DNA of 64,000 nucleotides from Eucalyptus grandis (taxonomy: Eukaryota; Streptophyta; Magnoliopsida; Myrtales; Myrtaceae), in contig NC_052618.1 of assembly GCF_016545825.1 (NCBI RefSeq), positions 37,208,196-37,272,195 on the forward strand. Direction: 5' to 3'. The position numbers were made by a program, and so were the translations under genes. Positions within the stretch are counted from its first letter, which is position 1; every line of letters begins with the position of its first letter. Positions 1 to 12,600 of the stretch are shown piece after piece. The notes beneath the pieces were generated by a model, which saw only the letters and a program-made list of their open reading frames with translations, did no database searches and was not told the DNA's origin.

Positions 1-334
1 AGCGTCGCTGTTTCCATCCTCAGTCTTCTCGGTTTCCTCATCAAATATTTTCGCCCAAAAAACCTTATCTCCCCAAACAATCAAAAGAAAAGGTTTAAGG
101 CAAATCGAAACAGCAGTTTACGACTTTTGGACAACACACCATTAACAAATCTTTGGATTCAAAAGCTATAACAATCGAAATACGTAGTTACGAAAACCAT
201 CAACGAAGATGTGTATACCTTTCTTCCGAGTTTAGGATCATGAAACTCTTTCTGGTGTTCGGGGTCCTAGTCTTTTAGTAATATGTAAGGCAATATCGTA
301 CATACAAGATGAGTTCCATTCACATCATACTGAG

Positions 335-375
<41 letters not shown>

Positions 376-856
376 CACTTTAGCGACCTCTCCAGAATGC
401 TTGGCCCACCACGCCCGCAATAGGCGAATCGCACAGGAAGCCTCGAAAAGGAGGAGGGCCATCGTGAGAGGTGGCGGCTGTCCGGACTTCAAGTAGAAGT
501 CAAGAAGGATCGCCGCGGCGTGCTCTGTCATATAGAGAATCTTCGATTCTCTCTTCGAACCCTACACCGAAACACCCAAACCAAGCACACGTCGTGTAAG
601 AACCCTAGAAACTGCGCAAGGCATTCACGTTCGACTCAAACGTCGCACTCACTGGATTTTCCGATTGGATAACGGCGCGCCCGAAAGACATGAATTGGAA
701 GGCGAACGAGAGCGCGATGCCCAACCGCCAAGTCGCCGGGAATGCCGCCACCGCCAGCGTGTAGGCGCCGAAGAACGCCACCCGCTCCAACCAGAAGAGC
801 ACCTGGCATGCCGGCTCGAGATCCCAAGCCATGGTTGAAGCCATGGTTGAAGCCAT
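1..856 (-). CDS. 5' part of an unidentified multi-pass membrane protein gene (three exons, continues past the left edge)
   Basis: I do not recognise this protein. Three minus-strand exons fit together: 856-653, 561-379 and 63-1. Donors are CCA|gtgagt and AAA|gtgagc; acceptors are gtgtag| and gataag|. All junctions are phase 0, giving 150 codons open to the window edge. Exon 1 encodes a hydrophobic stretch (ERVAFFGAYTLAVAAFPATW) and a second one (LGIALSFAFQFMSFG). Exon 2 has a third (PPPLTMALLLFEASCAIRLL) followed by a basic stretch. Exon 3 is acidic and looks cytosolic. The start is ambiguous because a 12-base unit (ATG GCT TCA ACC type) repeats three times in frame, offering ATGs at 856, 844 and 832; 832 gives the shortest N-terminus. 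Intron 1 is 91 bp; intron 2 is 315 bp and opens with a (CT)n run. A small membrane or organelle protein is an inference. The exon chain is fairly sure, the function is unknown. Confidence 0.55.
338..373. repeat. (GA)n microsatellite in an intron
   Basis: About 18 GA dinucleotides lie just inside the second intron of the minus-strand gene at the left edge, directly after its donor site, so that strand reads (CT)n. Confidence 0.95.
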
Positions 857-1077
857 GGCTGATCAAACAAAGAGCGCAGGAGCTTTTAAGGTAATGTTTA
901 AAAGAAGATTTAAAAAGGAATGTGCTTCGATTACTTATGGGAAGCAGAGAGATTGCGCTTTGGTATGGATGCGGTTCGTTGAAGGAAATCGAATCCTTGC
1001 AGATATCGACTCCCTTTCCGCTAATATTTATCAGTTTGTTCAGGCTTTGACTATAGTTGAAATCAATAGAGAGAAGT

Positions 1078-1245
1078 TTTTTTTTTTTTTCTTACTCTAT
1101 TCCTATTCTACACTTACTCTCAAACTTTTGCTCTGTCTCTTATAGGGCGTGGGTGGGAGTCGAAACCCACTCCTGAAACTTACGCGTCCCCACCCTCATC
1201 CCCCTGAGAAGGTGGGGATTTAAACCCCTCACCTCCCTAAGAGGG
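1078..1245 (-). repeat. possible decayed SINE-like repeat
   Basis: A T-run at 1078-1090 is followed by a short GC-rich tract. Read on the minus strand, that tract contains ggggtttaaatcccc and gtgggtttcgactcccac, both resembling RNA polymerase III B boxes (GGTTCGANTCC). With the T-run as a reversed poly(A) tail this could be an old SINE, but I see no target-site duplication or A box. Confidence 0.25.
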
Positions 1246-1319
1246 AGAAGAGAAGTAATCTTGGATAATCCTACGTTTCTTGATTGGTCCTCAATTGCGT
1301 AAAACCCCCCTCCATGTCA

Positions 1320-1445
1320 CTGTGGGCCGGGCCCATTCGATTGGACGACACGTGGCACCGCATGTCGTTCAGGGTCCCACCTTCTCTCTTTCCATTGAAG
1401 CTCTCATTAATTGAAGACCCCTCTCCCTCTCTTCACATATTTAAG
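1320..1445. promoter_or_regulatory. promoter-like tract with site II and G-box motifs
   Basis: The tract has two TGGGCC/GGCCCA site II-type motifs (about 1322-1335) and a G-box inside gacacgtggca (CACGTG at 1349-1354). A pyrimidine-rich stretch and catatttaag follow near 1436. Site II and G-box elements are common in plant proximal promoters. It lies about 470-590 bp upstream of the minus-strand gene starting near 856 and could drive it. No convincing plus-strand gene follows. Confidence 0.35.
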
Positions 1446-1449
1446 TATC

Positions 1450-3540
1450 TGTTCATGTAGTGTTAGATGAGATGGGCATCAAATGGCATCCACCCAAATT
1501 TTAGGGTTCCTTTAACTTATTGTTTTTTTTTTTTAAACCGTGACATTTTTAGATAGGTCATATAGATAAAGAAGAAGTCCTATAAGTTCAAAAGTGTCTG
1601 TTTTTTTATTTGCATTTCGAACATACGTGGTTCTACAGATTCTAAGATATCGATATTTAAAATAACTTCAGACTTGTCCAAAGTGATTTAGGAGACATTT
1701 ATATTTAAAAATAAGGGGATAAATATTTAACAATATATCTTGAATCATTTGTGGACCTTCATTAGCCATAAAAGCTAAGGCTTAATGATCGAATAACAAG
1801 GTATTGGAAAAATTATATGGTATCAAGCATGGACCAAGGCCATTTTTTATTTTATTTAAGACCAACCCACAAAGCAGCCCAAGAAAATTTAGACCCATTC
1901 TATTTTGGTCTGGACAAAAACTCTCTTCAAGTCCTGCCGGCTCCGCCTATTTACACCCCCGAGTGGTCCGGCATCCGATTCCAAGTGCCACACACTCAAA
2001 GGTTTCACTTGAAATTCAGGAGAATATTTTTATTTATTTATTTCACGAAAAGTCAATAATTGAAGAATATTTTCCTTAATATTCCAACGTTTATATGCTC
2101 AAATGAAAGAATTAACGATATAAATAGTTAAACATCAGGAGAAAACTTTTTCCAATTGCTGATATTTTGAGATTTCTCTCTTCTATCTCTATTTTGATTG
2201 TCTCTCTTCATCTACCGCAAAAACTTGATCCATTGGATTTAGTTTCGATACGCCAAAATCTAATTTGCCTTATAATATATTAAAAATTAATCACCAGAAT
2301 ATAAAATCCCATCGTGGTGAGATACGAAACCAACCCAATGAGTTTGGTTTAAATATTAACATGATTAGTTTCTAGCGTTCCACCTACTTTTTTAAGTGCG
2401 CATGAATTTATCATTAACTTCACAAGCTAAGTCCTCAAAAAATAAATTATTATGAGAAAGTCGTCGTCTCTAAACCCATTAAATCCATGACAAGAGGGAA
2501 ATCTTACATGTTGAGAATTTCAAAATCTTCGGAGCTTGATCAAGTTATAAAACAGGACAAAGATTACACAGAAAAGCGTGAGATCTTTAGGTACAATCTT
2601 GTTCAATTTAATCTTTCAATGTTTTGTCGTGGTTGAATTGAATTGTCACATCAGGTACCAAACCAACCTGATTGGCTATAAGGACTAAATTGATTTCATT
2701 CAAGGAGCATAACCAAGTGACCCCAAAATAAAATTTAAAAAGCTACATTTAATATTGATGGACGGTACATGAATTATTTTTCTGAACAGAAAAGACAGAA
2801 AGCAAAAGGCAGCACGGCGTGCATAAATGAAATCATAATCTATCAATGATGAGAAAGTAATTTATAAATCTAGTACATAAAATAATTTGAATATCCATCT
2901 CGTATTCAGTGGACCCACAATACAGATTCAGTTTCGTATATAAAACTACAACCTAATATAATAAATTCTTATAAATAATTGTTGCATTTGGCAACCTCAC
3001 AATTCCGCCATCTCCAATATTATTCCGGGGTATATAAAAGTATACGATTGAAACAATTCAAGGCAGTCGCAAGAGCAACACGCTATCCTTATTTTTAATA
3101 AAAAGATTTTCTCACATTAAATACATAATAAGCTACCCCAAATTCCAGATTGACAATTTCTTTGTAACACGAATATATAATTGGGACTCAGACATACCAC
3201 ATCTCCAATAAGAAAATCCACGAATTTTATGATGAAAAAATCAGCAATCATAAAAATCTAAACGCTAATAATCCTAAAATGGGAAGCCAAGTTTCAAATA
3301 GCGACCATTGCGGAAGAGCATAAATTACTACTAATTCGTTATAGGATTTAAAAAAGCAAGTAAATAGGGATACCAGTGCTAGTCGTGAAATTGATAAGGG
3401 CTTGGATATTAATTTCTTTTCATTGCCTCCTACAGAGTTACTTCATATTTTATTATGGATAAAATACGGATAGTAGATTTACAACATTGAATTTTTGTAT
3501 TTGGCTTTAGCGCTTTTTCACTAAAAAAAATGTAATCAGT
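1450..3540. other. AT-rich intergenic DNA, no gene seen
   Basis: No frame shows a recognisable domain or coherent exon chain. The tract is AT-rich with scattered short inverted motifs typical of eroded transposon debris. The longest open frames, near 1.8-2.08 kb, look like chance. Confidence 0.6.
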
Positions 3541-3543
3541 CAT

Positions 3544-3547
<4 letters not shown>

Positions 3548-3574
<27 letters not shown>
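3548..3574. repeat. poly(T) tract
   Basis: An uninterrupted run of roughly 27 T. It could be the reversed poly(A) tail of a minus-strand retroposon, but no such element is recognisable to its right. Confidence 0.8.
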
Positions 3575-3578
<4 letters not shown>

Positions 3579-3626
3579 TCAACTAAGGTGAAAAGTTAAT
3601 TATATGATGATAATGTAAAAGGAAAA

Positions 3627-3868
3627 TGAAAAATAAAAGAAAAATAAAAGAGAGCTTAAGTAATTCAATTGAAAATGAGAGTGGCCAAGAGGTAGAGCTG
3701 TTAAATAGTTGGATCGGATCATTAATGACCCAATCCACATTAACCCATGAAAAATAAAAGAAAAATAAAAGAGAGCTTAAGTAATTCAATTGAAAATGAG
3801 AGTGGCCAAGAGGTAGAGCTGTTAAATAGTTGGGTCGGATCATTAATGACCCAATCCACATTAACCCA
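3627..3868. repeat. 121-bp tandem duplication
   Basis: Units 3627-3747 and 3748-3868 are almost identical (I see one substitution, ttggatcgg versus ttgggtcgg). Each runs from tgaaaaataaaag to attaaccca. Near identity implies a recent duplication. Confidence 0.92.
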
Positions 3869-3879
3869 TTAACTCATTT

Positions 3880-4050
3880 GGCAAGAGGGGCCGACAGCAA
3901 GTGCCCAAGTGTGAATCAAAGTTGCGGGTGGTCGAGAATTTTGTGTCAATCCACATTGACCCATTACCTCTTCTGGCAAGAGGGGCCGACAGCAAGTGCC
4001 CAAGTGTGAACCAAAGGTTGCGGGTTGTCGAGAACTTTGTGTCAATTCAA
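3880..4050. repeat. ~95-bp tandem duplication
   Basis: ggcaagaggggccgacagca begins at 3880 and again at 3975. Both copies continue through cccaagtgtgaa, a gttgcggg segment, and gtcgagaa followed by tttgtgtcaat. The copies are more diverged than the adjacent 121-bp pair. Between them the phrase ccacattgaccca also echoes the end of that 121-bp unit. Confidence 0.85.
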
Positions 4051-4569
4051 ACGAAAATGGGGGTGGCCGGGAGGCGAGGACAACAAGTGCCACAAGCGCC
4101 GGGCAAAGGTCGCCGGCAGCACCACCTGCGAACCTCCCGAGGGGCAAGCCGCACGTGCGAAGGCATCGGTCGTTTCTTTTTGGCGGGAGTCCACAAGGGG
4201 GAAACACCGGACAAAGACCCCTCACACGATTTGACCCATGAAAGTGGGTGGTTTAGGGTTTACTACGAGCACACGCGACATCACCTCCCCACACCCCCGT
4301 AACCTCGGCTGTACCCGAATTCCCTTTAAGAAACGAGAAAAGAGCTTGTCCCTTTCCGATATGGGACGGAGCAGCGTTTTGCAAGCGCCAAGCGTGTCCA
4401 AATCTCGACTTCGACGCGCTAACTCGAGCGTTTATTGTGTTTAAATCGTGTTCGGCTCAAATCCCTGTTGTTACAATGAAGTATACATATCTCACCCATG
4501 ATCTTATCATGAGCGGCCTAGTATGGCGGCATCCGCCTTATCTGTGTTACTCTACCGTATCTGTTTCCT

Positions 4570-5981
4570 TCACGCCAGTTCATCCAACATGCTACTGATG
4601 CCATGGCTCTCGATCTGGGACTGCAGGGACGCGATGGACTCCTCCAGTTTGGAAGATTCCAGCTCGATCTGGCGTATGCGGTCTTGGGTCTCGACCACCT
4701 CTGCCTTTGCAACCGCCGCCGCCCGTTCTTTCTCTGCCAAATCTTCCAAATGATGTTTTAGTTTCTTCTTTGTAGTCTCGAAGACGAGATCACATTTGGC
4801 CTTCTCCACCTTTACACCGTCCTGCTGAGTGGTGAGCTCCCGATATTTCGAAAGACTTTCGACAACGTGGCGCAACCAATCGACCTTAATCTGCGAAGAT
4901 TCCAAGTCCTTAAGGACTGCTGACATTTCCTGGAGCTTAGAATCCGGTAGCTGAGCAGTTGAGGAGGACCGGAGGTCATGAACCACGAGGCAGACGCACT
5001 CGAGGCAATAAGAACGCATGGCGATCGATTCCATGCGACAACTCTCTGCTATATCCCCATACTTGTCGAAAATGGCCCGCAAAGTAGAGGAGACACTTTC
5101 TTTGACATGGTACTTCCCGACGGAAACTCTAGAATCCAATGCAACCGAGTGGACCTCCTCCTGGCAGTTGTTTTCAGACGGATGGTCGGGATCAGAGATG
5201 CCAGAGCTCAGAGAATGGTCTTGCAATCCTATATGTTGAGTGCCTTCTTCGGCACCATTGACAGGAATGGACGAGACTGCCTCAGGGGATACGTGACGCT
5301 GATTGTTTTCCTTCTCTTTTGGCGGTTCCAATGATGTAATTTCAGTAACACTTGAACCTGACACTTTAACGGGACGATCTGGCTGTTGACAAAACAAGTT
5401 GGGGTTCATAGAGTAAGAAAACATAAATGCTAACAACACGAGTATGTGCATGACGAAAGGGAGGGGGCGATGGAATGGAAAGAGCATAGTCCCAACGAAT
5501 TCAATTACGCTGGGGTTGAGTTTCAGTTTATAAAGAAATGGGACCTGTCATAAAAGAAGACAACAGCCATATGTATTGCATTGCAGACCTTAATCAATGT
5601 GCAATCGACGTCTACAGAACACGTATAGAGATAGAGAGAGACAGCTTACAGAGGGAACAAGAGCTGGTGTGGCATTTCCTGCATCTCTAGTGAGACGAGC
5701 GGTCCTGAGTTTCTCCTTGTTGAAAATGAAGTCCTCGGCATGAATTTCTCCGGAGACAGGCACAGATGATGACAAGGGGATTTCGCTCTCTAGTTCACGT
5801 TTTGGAGAAGTAGCCCGTTTTGGAGAAGTTAACTTCGAAATAGATGACCGAGCACTGGCTATGGGGACGGTATGGAGACTTGCCTTCTCAGGCGCATCTA
5901 CTGGCTGCTTGTTGTTGAAACTCATCCCCCTAGTCGTTTTCTTTTTCGAACCCTGGTAACTGTCATTTCCGACATTGTATC
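4570..5981 (-). CDS. PEARLI 4 (phospholipase-like) family protein, 5' end unresolved
   Basis: Two exons are clear: 5981-5650 (acceptor ttgcag|, donor TCT|gtaagc) and 5382-4570 (acceptor caacag|, stop at 4570-4572), joined in phase 0. The N-terminal exon encodes a Ser/Lys/Pro-rich, probably disordered stretch with two SPKR-type repeats (SPKRATSPKRE). The last exon carries the family's conserved region: a YHVKESVSSTLRAIFDKYGD block, a block around MRSYCLECVCLVVHDL, then LKDLESSQIKVDWLR. It ends in a roughly 90-residue coiled coil rich in Lys/Glu (KKKLKHHLEDLAEKER). Despite the historical name I see no lipase motif, and the function is not established. The first clear exon lacks an ATG and begins with a split codon, so coding exon(s) lie upstream. 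A candidate open stretch is 6021-6103, but it would need an implausible 39-bp intron; a donor at 6087 (ACG|gtgaaa) gives a 106-bp intron instead. Confidence 0.75.
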
Positions 5982-7117
5982 CTGCAACAGATGAGGGCGA
6001 AATCTTTCGGGTCAATCAACCACTTGGATGCTCTGTAGTTGCAGCAGTTCCTAGACCGGCCAACGCAGTGAAACTAGGCTGTTTCACCGTCCTTTGATGA
6101 TGACTAACGTGCGATGATCAGTCTAGATATTTATTGAGAGCATCGAATGCAAAACAAAAGATTAGCAAGTTCAACATGGTTAGTCGAAGGCGACTTCGAT
6201 TCCCATTAACCAATAACCATTTCCTCTACAAAATATAAAACCCAGTGACAAACCAGAAGCCGATCGACACAGTAAATTTATCCCCGAACTTTGATGAAAG
6301 ATATGTACACGAATAATCACCAAGCTTCAAAATAACTCAGCATTACCGCAGTCCGAAATTCAATTAGTCTGAGAACTAAATGTTCTACTTTTGTCACCAC
6401 TTGAAACAGGGGAAATTTTCCAATAGTTCTCCAAGATATCCTTGCTATAATCACGAGTCACAACATCCTTTTTATCAGAAATTACATTCATCAAAGCCTT
6501 CACTCTACAAACCCCGACAAAAGAAAAGATCCGCCCGCCTCCATTGCCTCCGTCTGTTTTGGCGCAGGATGGGCGATGAAAGAACCATATCTTCGCATCT
6601 CTAGATTACAATTCATACTACTAAGAGAATAAATGTGTAACCACAATCAAGAATCGAAAGCGGATCGATGGTTCAAGAAAGAACCTGAAAAGCTTTTGCT
6701 CTTGCGGGCCTTCGATGTTGCGATCTTTATGTAGCACTCCTCCACGCATCTGTGGAAAGGATTTGACGCGTTCACGCAATCTGGGTGAACTCTTTCCCTC
6801 TCAGCCATCTATTCTCAGATGGCACTTTGTCGCTGCGCATACCCAGACACTCAATCAGCAGATGCAGCGTGAGCTCGGGAACGAAAAGAAACAGATGTAC
6901 TTCAAGGACATGCAGGCCCTGGGTTTTAGTATCACCTTAAAATGCTCCCAAAATCAAGAAATAGAAGAAGAAAAAAAAAGGGAGGAAGTCACTAGCTATA
7001 TGAATCATCAAATTTTCCATTGTCCTGCATTTCTTAGAAGTTCAAAATTTCATTTTGGAAAGTGCACGAATTGAACTTCATTCCCATCTATGTTGGAAAG
7101 CGTTGTATCAACTATCA

Positions 7118-7120
<3 letters not shown>

Positions 7121-7181
<61 letters not shown>
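7121..7181. repeat. (TC)n microsatellite
   Basis: About 30 TC repeats. It lies upstream of the PEARLI 4-type gene and may fall within a long leader intron of it. Confidence 0.95.
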
Positions 7182-7182
<1 letters not shown>

Positions 7183-7562
7183 AATTGGCGTAAAACTTCT
7201 CCAGAATTTAAGGTAAAAACCGTTCCTTCGATGCACAAAAATACAAGATGGTCCTTTGAAAATGCTTTCGATGCTATCTATCATGACACAGGGGAACAAA
7301 AACTCGTTTCCCAATAAAACGTTAAGCATACAGAGAAATTCCCAATAAAACCGACACAATCACCCCCTCCGGAACGCTGACCCTCCCTGTTCTGTTCATG
7401 AACTTCAAGAATAACGGGAAAGAACCAAGAACCAGAGCACCAGACGAGACACCGCAAAACCACGATATACCCAAAAGAAAGAAAGAAACACCAATCGAAG
7501 ATAAGCATCCAAGAAACGAAAAAAAGAGGAGCAGAGATGGCGTCTGAAGAACGAAACCTTAC

Positions 7563-7720
7563 CAAGAACGAGAGGAGCTCCGAGTCCAACCCTCTGTTTC
7601 TTCCGGGTTCGTGAACAGAGCTTTCCTTTTTTCTTGCTTCTTTTTTGTGGGCGTCTAAACTCCACCCGTCTCTGTCGCGAGCTTCACGATTTGACCGACG
7701 CCTGCCATCGAATTTAAAGA
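7563..7720 (-). promoter_or_regulatory. candidate promoter and 5' leader exon for the PEARLI 4-type gene
   Basis: On the minus strand a TATA-like tttaaatt (7718-7711) is followed by a pyrimidine/purine-rich leader and a good donor (TTCTTG|gtaagg, exon end 7563). The leader contains no ATG in its open frame. If used, the leader intron would run about 1.5 kb to the first resolved exon. Inferred only. Confidence 0.3.
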
Positions 7721-8159
7721 CCCTGGATCGTCAAGCCGTCATGTAAACGCGCGCGCGCGAGAAGTCGCGGCAGAATTTCCCCCCCGACTCCGAGGAAAAA
7801 CCGAAAGCCACGGCTCCAGCGTTTTCCCACGAGAACAGGGGAAGAGGAGGAGAACTTTGGAAGTAGGTTTCGGTCCTTTCGCGCTGGAAGTGCTCGGTGA
7901 GGGGGACCAGCTGCCAACCGGAGCACGGGACGGAAGGAGTACTGCATGTCTTGCGATGATGGAACGTTTGCGGGCTCTGAGACGGTTCATGAATCCATCG
8001 AAAGATTGTCCATTCAAAAAAAAAAAAAAAAAGAAGAAAATTTAACACCACAAAAAAAAAAAAATCCCAAAAAAGTAGGTCCACTTCGATATCAACGCCT
8101 CGAATTATTTATCGCGTTTCCAAAAATCATAAATTCTGTGTGCTGCATGACTGCTTGAC

Positions 8160-11100
8160 ATCAACATCCCAATTTCTTTGCTTTTAAAATCTATAAATTT
8201 GTACTGTTGTGACATATAAAATCATGAATTTCCGTTATACCAGTACAAGTTTGGATGTGGGATATTGGAGGGAAGAATTTATAGGAATTTTTTGTTGATT
8301 TTCATAGATGGTAGTTTTGTTATATCAATATAAGTTTTAGTGTTCTAGTGATGAGAAAAAAAAAATTGGGCTATTGCCATCACAATAGGTACAACTTAGG
8401 GTTTTGGTAGTTTTTTTGAGAAAAAAAATGAATTTTTTGGGGGAAAATATAACGATTGCAGATCGGAAAAAACTTTAAAATACGCACTCCTTATATTAAT
8501 TTTTTGAAACATAACATCAACGAGAATGAAGGATGAATGGATAATACTCTCTATCGCAGTTTGGCTTTCGTGAAACTCTAAATTCGTCAAACTTTTCAGG
8601 CTTCTAGAATTTAGCAGGGGTGATAAGTGACAGCCAGAGAATGCTGGGGTCAAACAAATATTTATGTAAAAATCGAGGGAATTTTCGGAATATTCCGGTG
8701 AGTGCATTATATATATTTCGGGAAAAATTATCTAAAGTCTTAAATTTTCGTCAGACATCAATGACATGGTGGTCCAATTTTTGCCAACTCTCCACATCAC
8801 CACTTACAGTCATTTTCCCCTAAAATTGGCTAGAATAACATCATTGCAAATTCGCACTGAAGTTTATAATTAAATCAATAAATTGGAGAGTTTGACATCT
8901 ATGCGATATATTTATAAGTGATTGGACAATTTTCCCAATATTGCATGTAAGATTTTAAAATTCATCTTTTCTTTAGGCTTGAATTGTTGTTAGTAATGAT
9001 AACATTTTTTTGTTGGTTAATTATTCAAAGAGATATAATCAATCGTTTCCTAAAAATATATTCCAAATAGTTCATTTTTCGTGAAATAAACGACACTCAA
9101 GATTTGGAAACATTTTTCCAAAAAATGGTCGCTTGTACTCCTACACAAATAAATGGATGAAAAGTCTTTTTATCACCCACGAATCTAATTTCTGTCAATA
9201 AAAAAAAATCCATTTACTAATATTTCTAAACAACATAATAACCAATTATTTTTCGAAAGATATTTTTTCAAATTTTGAGTCTTCCGTCAAATAAATGCAC
9301 CCTTCAAGCTATTTATTATCGCTCCATGTGAACAACGTTGTTCACTTAGCTTTCAATGTGAATCCCATTTTGCACCTTATCGTTGGGCGCAAAATCATCG
9401 GATTTCAGCATCAACTCATATAATATTGCGATTTTGGAGATTACCAAGTCCAACTTGATGATGTCTTTGATTTGGAATGTCTAGCAACTAGCCATGCAAC
9501 TTCTGGTCATTGATGTTGATGCTGCTGAATCGGGCAAACGGGTCCCACTATGCCATAAATCGTGGGAAAGAGGAAGCAATGTCTCTCGGCCTTGCGTAAC
9601 GGTTTTAAATTCAATTGGGCTGGTTCGTGGTCTTAATATTAGTCAAATGTGCTTTAAAGCATTTGGCGGCTAGTCAATTTTGCACAACAAACAATTTATC
9701 ATTCAAAAGAGGCATATTTGAGAAATTACCGATATTTACTGATTTTAATTTATAAAAAACTTAGGTTTTATTGCTAGTTGATGAGGGTTTTGATAGGGTG
9801 GAGACATACCACACATTGTTGAAATGTTTGTTTTACGGTACCAACTATCAATGAAATGAGCCTGCCATCACAGCCTTAACAGGTGCGATTAGGAAAGTCC
9901 GAGACTAAGGATATACCTAACTTCTGTCATAGACTTAGCTTCAAATTAAGTACGAATCATATATTCTAATGCAAATCAAAGTGATAAAATTCCAATTTCA
10001 ATATTGAAAAGTTTTATAATGTTCATATGTCGCATGGTGCATGTTTCAGTTTTCAATCTAAATTTGTGCTTCTTTTTGGAAAATGACACTAGTTGCCCTT
10101 AAAATTTTGACCTAATGTGTAAGGTAATTTTTTAATTGTTAATTCATTCAATGTAGTCTTTGAACTATTCTTAAATATTCAATATAGTTCATAAACTTTC
10201 AGTTTATTCAATCTAATTCCTCAACTTTCCAACAAAGTCATTTAATACTATTCACAAGTTTTCATAATTACACTTTTACCCATACACTTTTACACTTTTA
10301 TATAATATAAAATAGAATCTTACTTATAGTTGTATCGAATTGATAATCCTGCTATTTTATGTGTGTGTTTTTTTATAAGAAAATTTGGAAGTTATGATAA
10401 TTTATAGATGGATATATGTACTCATTAATATAAATCTTGCTCGTCATGAAATACAAAACATGCAAAATTGAAAACAATCTAAGAATTAGGTGCAAGATTG
10501 CAAATTTTATCATTCTAAATAAATAAGAAACTCTAAATCGTTTCTATATTTGCTTTCTAAAACACTCATTAATAGCTAGAATATTTACCCATACAACTCT
10601 AAATAAGATTCTACATTTATTATTATAGAGATCATAAATCAAATTTTACTTAAATGAAATTATTGTAATAACTATAAAGACCAAAACAATAAAGAAGGTA
10701 ATTTAAAGAGATAATTTTTTTTGTTGATTTAAGAAGAGGATTAAAATGAAAATAGGTATTATAAAATCTAGGTAATAGCATAATTATAAAAACTTGTGAA
10801 TAGTACCGAACAACGTTTTTTTTTTTGGTTGGTATGAAGAGGGGCCGAACTCGAAAATCATATTGTTAATCTTCTCATAAGATATAGTCCAATCTGTTCC
10901 CCTAACGACAAAGGAAGTAAACCATTGGTGGCTTACATACAAATTTATCACTGCATTATTGGACTAGATAACCTAATTAAGGCATAAGAAAATTTAACAA
11001 GGTTTCAGCATGGACGTTAATAGTTTCAGCCAAATATTCTTCGATTTTGCTTCATACACTCCGGTTAACCAATCATCATAAGCTGCACACTTTGAGTATA

Positions 11101-12600
11101 CTGAGGAAGTGATGTCACATTGATGATCTAGTGTTTCGTGTTCGCAACATGCTGAGCAAGAAGACACTTTTACTTCGATTGCTCTTTTTCGGACCTATAC
11201 ATAACGAGAAAGCTTAGTGGAATATCCTTCACAGTTGTGCCACGTGTTGAAATCATGTAAGTTCTCACCTTTCATATGAACGGACATGAATAATACATGT
11301 GACATGGGAAGTGCTAAAAATAACACTTACTCTTTAATCGATACACCTTGAATAATCGTCTAACATTTTTTTAAGTAAATTTTCCACAACTTGATATCAA
11401 AGACAATGACAAGGTAAATTCGTTATTGATATTTAGTTTGATTTTTTTTTCCATTTATCACTCAAATAGAGAAAAAAAGGCAGTGCTAAATAGTAAAAAG
11501 TGACTTAAATGTGCAAAAATTCTTACTAATATTTCTCAGTTTTATTGAATATTCTTACTAATGCAATTATTTGTTAGTGTTTTGTTTGTTTGTTTGTTTG
11601 TTTGTTTTTTTCACTTGCATGAAAATGAGCCCATTTCATGGTAGCCTTGATCCCTTTTTTCAGTTTCAAGTATTTTTGGGTAAAACTAAAAAATTAGAAC
11701 CCATGTTCATGAAGAAAAAGATTGGCCCAACATGCTGAACGTTTGGTGAAATGTGAACGCATCATTTATTTTGAATTGTGCGTGCGTGCACTCGCGCACG
11801 AAAGAAGAAGAGAAACTACTATTGAGGGCCAGAGAAGGAAAAATTCCTAATTTACTTTTTTTTTAAAACTTTTATTTGTAGAAGTATGTATTTTAGTGTA
11901 ACCTTATGTTACTTCCGGCATATTAAAGTTTTATATAAAATATTTTATGATTACCAAATTTATTCATACATGAAATATTGTGATTTTATTCGGCGAAAAT
12001 TTATTGGCCTGTCATTATAAAGTTAACCGAAACAAGATTCTCTTTGTTAATTATTAAATAGGTATCATCAAATTGTGTAGTCAAATTATAACCATAAAAT
12101 GCACATAGTTAGCTATGTTATAAATGGCGGTTCTTTAGCTATACTAACGAAATTTACCAAGCAATGCAAGTTACACATGTACTTAAGACATTTACACTAT
12201 TATATAGAATCATCTTGAACAAGTACAATTCCTAGAAAATAAATTGGAAGAAGTCCTCAAACATATAAAGACGTCTTGTTATTTCAAAATGAAGAAAAAC
12301 TAATTTAATAGCCAACGTTCAGGTGCAAATAATTTAAGTAAAATGATATGATATAAAGCACGTATCTTCTACTATAGATGGGATATTGAGCTCATCAACT
12401 GTTAGTTCACTATTTAAGTAATAATCATTATATTTACTCTAATTCCAATTTTAAGGGTATATTAGGGAATTCCGATACAATTCCCATATTATTACATGTT
12501 TCTTTAATGAAAATAAATGGTATAATAGGTATTACATGGCTTAAACCAAACAAAATTTTTATTACAATATAATTAAACATGATAGCAATCAATTACATCA
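8160..12600. other. AT-rich intergenic DNA with a degraded inverted-repeat element
   Basis: No gene is visible. Around 10240-10275 (actattcacaagttttcata) and 10780-10806 (ataattataaaaacttgtga) an inverted pair suggests an eroded MITE of about 570 bp. A (TTTG)n run lies at 11581-11605. The rest is AT-rich with stops in every frame. Confidence 0.5.
11581..11605. repeat. (TTTG)n microsatellite
   Basis: Six consecutive TTTG units in an otherwise featureless AT-rich tract. Confidence 0.9.

Noticed and set aside
6021..6103. Additional PEARLI 4 exon directly upstream of 5981
   Set aside because: The frame joins, but the implied intron would be only 39 bp, below the usual plant minimum, so it was left out of the gene span.
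6715..7074. 119-codon plus-strand frame
   Set aside because: No domain, no splice support and a low-complexity Lys/Glu tail. It lies in what may be an intron of the minus-strand gene.
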